From Bacteroidales bacterium (GTDB lineage Bacteria; Bacteroidota; Bacteroidia; Bacteroidales; P3), in NCBI GenBank assembly GCA_017507285.1, contig JAFWBF010000010.1, forward strand, positions 1 through 23,414: a stretch of 23,414 nt of DNA. Direction: 5' to 3'. The position numbers and the translations under genes were made by a program. Below, in pieces: positions 20,312 to 23,414 of this stretch (position 1 is its first letter; every line of letters starts with the position of its first letter). The notes under the pieces were generated by a model. The model was not told where the DNA came from. It ran no database searches and saw nothing but the letters and a program-made list of their open reading frames with translations.

Positions 20312-20343
20312 TTTGATGATATGCATTTTATTTTGTAATTTTG
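20312..20343 (+). promoter_or_regulatory. Bacteroidota promoter (TTTG-N20-TAATTTTG) of the GT2 mannosyltransferase gene
   Basis: TTTG at 20312-20315, exactly 20 nt, then TAATTTTG at 20336-20343. The ATG is 56 nt downstream. Confidence 0.83.
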
Positions 20344-20398
20344 CTCTTTTGAACAACAAATTAAATTCAACCATTATTATAACTAAAACATAAAACAA

Positions 20399-21124
20399 AT
20401 GTCTGACAGCCTTATAATTACTCCAACATATAACGAAAAAGAAAATATCGAAAAAATCATCAGAAAAGTATTCTCACTACCAAAAGAATTTCATATTTTG
20501 ATAGTGGAAGACAATTCGCCCGATGGTACAGCTGACATTGTAAAACAATTGATGCAAGAATTTCCTGACAAATTGTTTATCAAAGAACGTAAAGGTAAAT
20601 TAGGATTAGGCACTGCCTACCTCGATGGTTTTCGTTGGGCTTTGGAGCACGACTATAAGTATATATTTGAAATGGATGCCGATTTTTCGCACAACCCCGA
20701 CGATTTGGAACGGTTGTACGAGGCATGTGCATGTGGCAAAGGCGATGTAGCCGTAGGCTCACGATATGTTGATGGCAAAATCAGTGTAGTAAATTGGCCT
20801 ATAATGCGACTACTTATGTCATACTATGCATCGGCATACGTAAGATTAGTTACTAGAATGAAAGTGTATGATGCCACTGCAGGCTTCGTATGCTACACTC
20901 GCAAAGTACTGGAAAGAATGAATTTCGACAAAGTACAATTTGTAGGCTATGCTTTCCAAATAGAAATGAAATATACCGCAACAAAACTAGGCTACAAAAT
21001 AGCTGAAGTTCCTATAATTTTTACCGACCGTGTTTTAGGAACATCAAAAATGAGTATGAAAATATTCAAAGAAGCATTCTTTGGAGTATTCTCATTACGA
21101 TTCCGCAATTGGAAGAATTACTAA
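20399..21124 (+). CDS. Polyprenol-phosphate mannosyltransferase-like GT2 enzyme (DPM1-like)
   Basis: A 241-residue GT2 glycosyltransferase like the catalytic domain of dolichol/polyprenol phosphate mannose synthase. It should move mannose from GDP-mannose to a polyprenyl phosphate at the membrane. Motifs are ITPTYNEKENI (7-17), IVEDNSPDGTADI (35-47), KERKGKLGLGTAY (62-74), the metal-binding EMDADFSHNP (91-100; D93 and D95), VGSRYVDG (119-126) and TAGFVCYTR (160-168). It has no C-terminal membrane segments, as in soluble DPM1. Its donor would come from the manC product. The start follows a canonical promoter. Its last codons overlap the stop codon of the convergent epimerase gene. Another sugar donor, such as UDP-glucose, cannot be excluded. 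Confidence 0.91.
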   Translation: MSDSLIITPTYNEKENIEKIIRKVFSLPKEFHILIVEDNSPDGTADIVKQLMQEFPDKLFIKERKGKLGLGTAYLDGFRWALEHDYKYIFEMDADFSHNPDDLERLYEACACGKGDVAVGSRYVDGKISVVNWPIMRLLMSYYASAYVRLVTRMKVYDATAGFVCYTRKVLERMNFDKVQFVGYAFQIEMKYTATKLGYKIAEVPIIFTDRVLGTSKMSMKIFKEAFFGVFSLRFRNWKNY

Positions 21125-22089
21125 CGATTTCTTTTCAACCAACATATGCTGTCCGAAATAGCTCTTTCAAGAGATGTTTCGGACAATTTTAATTCGGCCA
21201 TTGCCTTTGCATTGGAATAATACTCCCTTATACATAATTGACGAGTATTTATACTTTGTACCTGTGTCTTCACTCCTATCTTTCGCAAACCATCGCCAAG
21301 CAAACCCACCACATTAACTATCCAACAAGGAATAGGTATAAGCAACTGCTTATACCCACAAACCCGTTTCTGCAACTTATAAAAGTCTACAAGAGTCTTA
21401 TTATGCATACCTACAATATATTTCTCGGCATTTCTTCCTAATGTAAGGGCATTTACCACTGCCAATGCCACATCTTCCACATGAACAAAACATTTTCCCC
21501 CTTGGGGTACTACCATAATAGGTTTGCGATAGCCCATAAGCAACAACTGTCCGGAACTTGGTTTGGTATCATATCTTCCTATCATAAATCCGGGATTAAT
21601 AATAACGATATGCCTACCTTCATACTTTGCTTCTTCCAAAAACAAGTTTTCGGCCATTGCTTTAGTTGCAGCATAATACGAGTTGGTAAACGGATATTGC
21701 ATCTGAAACGATTCATCGGCTAGCTGTTCAGAAGTTCCATAGCCTATAGTATTGAGGGTACTTATATACACTATTCTTTTTATATCCAAACTTCTAGCAA
21801 CTGCTACAACATTTCTCGAACCTCCAACATTTACTTTTTCAAACTGCGAGTAAGGTAGGCTCATATCTGTTGCAGCTGCTATATGCACGATAGCATCACA
21901 CCCTGTTGAAGCTAATAGCAAACTATCATAGTCAAGAAAATTACCTTCGAAGATGTACAAATTATCATGTTGAACAAGCAGACTTTCTCTTTTACGAACT
22001 ATGGCATGCACAATATGTCCCTCCAAAAGCAATCGAAGTATGGTATTATGACCCAATAAACCATTACCACCCGTTATCAATACCTTCAT
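21121..22089 (-). CDS. NAD(P)-dependent extended SDR (epimerase/reductase family)
   Basis: A 322-residue extended short-chain dehydrogenase/reductase. The NAD(P)-binding TGGNGLLG motif is at residues 6-13. The catalytic Tyr-Lys pair is Y139/K143 (YYAATK), with T111 in YISTLNTIGYG as the likely Ser/Thr of the triad. INPGFMIG and a C-terminal VVNVVGLLGDGLRKIG segment follow. The sequence is closest in feel to dihydroflavonol-4-reductase/3-beta-HSD-like members, but the substrate cannot be named. Its stop codon (TAG) and the stop of the convergent GT2 gene (TAA) share the same four bases. polA ends 11 nt upstream, so the gene is probably co-transcribed downstream of polA. Confidence 0.88.
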   Translation of the reverse strand: MKVLITGGNGLLGHNTILRLLLEGHIVHAIVRKRESLLVQHDNLYIFEGNFLDYDSLLLASTGCDAIVHIAAATDMSLPYSQFEKVNVGGSRNVVAVARSLDIKRIVYISTLNTIGYGTSEQLADESFQMQYPFTNSYYAATKAMAENLFLEEAKYEGRHIVIINPGFMIGRYDTKPSSGQLLLMGYRKPIMVVPQGGKCFVHVEDVALAVVNALTLGRNAEKYIVGMHNKTLVDFYKLQKRVCGYKQLLIPIPCWIVNVVGLLGDGLRKIGVKTQVQSINTRQLCIREYYSNAKAMAELKLSETSLERAISDSICWLKRNR

Positions 22090-22100
22090 AATATATTGTA

Positions 22101-23414
22101 TTAATGTGCTTCAAGCCAGTTATCGCCAATATCTACACCTACTTCTATTGGCAAATCCAATGTTAAGGCATTAACCATCTTATCTGCCACTATTGCCTTC
22201 ACTTCTTCTAACTCTGGCTTATATACATCCAACACCAACTCATCATGCACCTGCAATATCATCTTCGATTTCAAACCTTTTTCATCAAATTCCTTGTATA
22301 TCTCATTCATCGCTATCTTTATCATATCTGCCGAAGTTCCTTGTATAGGCATATTCACAGAGTTTCGTTCAGCAAAACTCTTCATAGCATTGTTTCGCGA
22401 GTTTATATCCGGCAAATAACGTCTACGTCCCAACAATGTTTGAGCATAGCCATGCTCGCGAGCAAAGGCAATATTATCATCAATATACTTTTTGATGTCG
22501 GGATATTGAACAAAATATTCCTCAATAAGTGTTGCAGCTTCTTTGCGTGAAATATTCAGTTGCTCCGAAAGACCAAATGGCGAAATGCCATATACTATAC
22601 CAAAATTGACCGATTTGGCATTTCTTCTCAAATCGGAAGTTACTTCTTCCATAGGCAATTTGTATATTTTAGCTGCTGTTGCGGCATGTATATCATAGTG
22701 ACTTTTAAATGCCTCTATCATATTCTTATCACCACTTAATGATGCTATTATACGCAATTCTATCTGAGAATAATCTGCTGCCATAAGCACGTATTCGTCA
22801 TTCCTTGGCACAAATGCTTTCCTCATCTCCCTTCCCCTCTCCGTACGGATAGGTATATTCTGAAGATTAGGATTGTTCGAGCTCAATCTACCCGTAGCAG
22901 TAACTGTTTGATTAAAGGTAGTATGTAATCTATTGGTAGTTGGCGAAATAAGTTTTGGTAAGGCTTCTAAATAAGTACTTATCAATTTAGACAATGAACG
23001 ATATTCCAATATTAGTGGTATAATGGGGTGCTTATCTATCAGCTTCTGCAATACATCTTCGGCTGTCGAATATTGTTTTGTGGCAGTCTTAGGTGCTTTA
23101 TCTATTATTTTCAGTTCTTCAAACAATATTTCACCCAATTGCTTTGGTGATGCTATATTGAATGTTTTATTGGCATAGGAATATATTTTGTTTTCTATTT
23201 CCAGCTTCTCTTCTTGCAGTTGTAGGGAGTAATGTTTAAGATAATCGGTATCTATACGCACTCCTTCCCTTTCCATTGCAAAAAGCACATCCACCAAGGG
23301 CATTTCAATATTGGAATATATATTGTAAACACCGGTATCCTCCATCTGCTGCTTTAATACCGGATACAATTTACCAATAATATCAACTCTTTCACACATC
23401 GAATCCTTTACCAA
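22101..23414 (-). CDS. polA: DNA polymerase I, C-terminal polymerase domain (cut by window end)
   Basis: The frame is open to the window edge, so the N-terminal part (5' nuclease and any 3'-5' exonuclease domain) lies outside. The visible 437 residues hold the family A polymerase domain: TATGRLSSNNPNLQNIP (172-188), motif A AADYSQIELR (212-221, catalytic D214), motif B RRNAKSVNFGIVYG (263-276, R263, K267, F271, Y275) and motif C QVHDEL (388-393, catalytic D391). All key residues are present. F271 is at the position where Phe discriminates against dideoxynucleotides. It fills gaps in repair and Okazaki-fragment processing. The epimerase gene begins 11 nt downstream. Confidence 0.97.
   Translation of the reverse strand: MVKDSMCERVDIIGKLYPVLKQQMEDTGVYNIYSNIEMPLVDVLFAMEREGVRIDTDYLKHYSLQLQEEKLEIENKIYSYANKTFNIASPKQLGEILFEELKIIDKAPKTATKQYSTAEDVLQKLIDKHPIIPLILEYRSLSKLISTYLEALPKLISPTTNRLHTTFNQTVTATGRLSSNNPNLQNIPIRTERGREMRKAFVPRNDEYVLMAADYSQIELRIIASLSGDKNMIEAFKSHYDIHAATAAKIYKLPMEEVTSDLRRNAKSVNFGIVYGISPFGLSEQLNISRKEAATLIEEYFVQYPDIKKYIDDNIAFAREHGYAQTLLGRRRYLPDINSRNNAMKSFAERNSVNMPIQGTSADMIKIAMNEIYKEFDEKGLKSKMILQVHDELVLDVYKPELEEVKAIVADKMVNALTLDLPIEVGVDIGDNWLEAH

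Overview
The window is a 23.4 kb stretch of chromosome from a member of the Bacteroidota, most likely the order Bacteroidales. Three things point there. Several promoters match the Bacteroidota pattern (TTG or TTTG, about 20 nt, then TAnnTTTG). Several gene families are typical of the phylum: a HU-like domain fused to a C-terminal helix-turn-helix region, a DUF3127 protein, and a TPR/PD40/OmpA outer-membrane protein. Most genes also lack a strong Shine-Dalgarno sequence. I cannot name the genus. A CoA-transferase of the 4-hydroxybutyrate/butyrate type would fit a fermentative anaerobe.

Layout. Positions 1-4705 are all minus strand: marC, a LysE-type exporter, a small membrane protein, lpxB (lipid A disaccharide synthase), a SpoIID-domain protein and the start of a thioredoxin-like protein cut by the window edge. 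Positions 4784-9116 are also minus strand: a CoA-transferase with its own promoter and terminator, then a Na/Pi cotransporter-family protein followed by GDP-mannose pyrophosphorylase. A 711-bp gap follows (9117-9827), holding an unusual array of about 22-23 bp repeats around a 38-bp perfect palindrome. Next come a DUF3127 protein with an SSB-like acidic tail and 5-formyltetrahydrofolate cyclo-ligase on the plus strand.

Positions 10983-17289 are minus strand: a small basic exported or lipoprotein-like protein, tRNA-Ser(GGA), an MsbA-like ABC exporter downstream of a TPR/PD40/OmpA protein, a HU-wHTH DNA-binding protein, a helically phased inverted-repeat array, and an outer-membrane barrel protein. 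tRNA-His(GTG) lies on the plus strand. An ECF sigma factor (minus) is divergent from tsaE and an alanine dehydrogenase-like gene (plus). The window closes with a polyprenol-phosphate mannose synthase-like GT2 enzyme (plus), converging on an SDR epimerase/reductase and the C-terminal half of DNA polymerase I (minus).

Many genes serve the cell envelope: lipid A synthesis (lpxB), a possible lipid exporter (MsbA-like), peptidoglycan processing (SpoIID), mannose activation (manC) and mannosyl-lipid transfer (DPM1-like), plus two outer-membrane or peptidoglycan-associated proteins. I see no CRISPR array, insertion sequence, phage or conjugative gene. The observations most worth a second look are the alanine dehydrogenase homologue lacking the expected nucleotide-binding glycines and catalytic Asp, the two intergenic repeat arrays, and the SSB-like tail on the DUF3127 protein.
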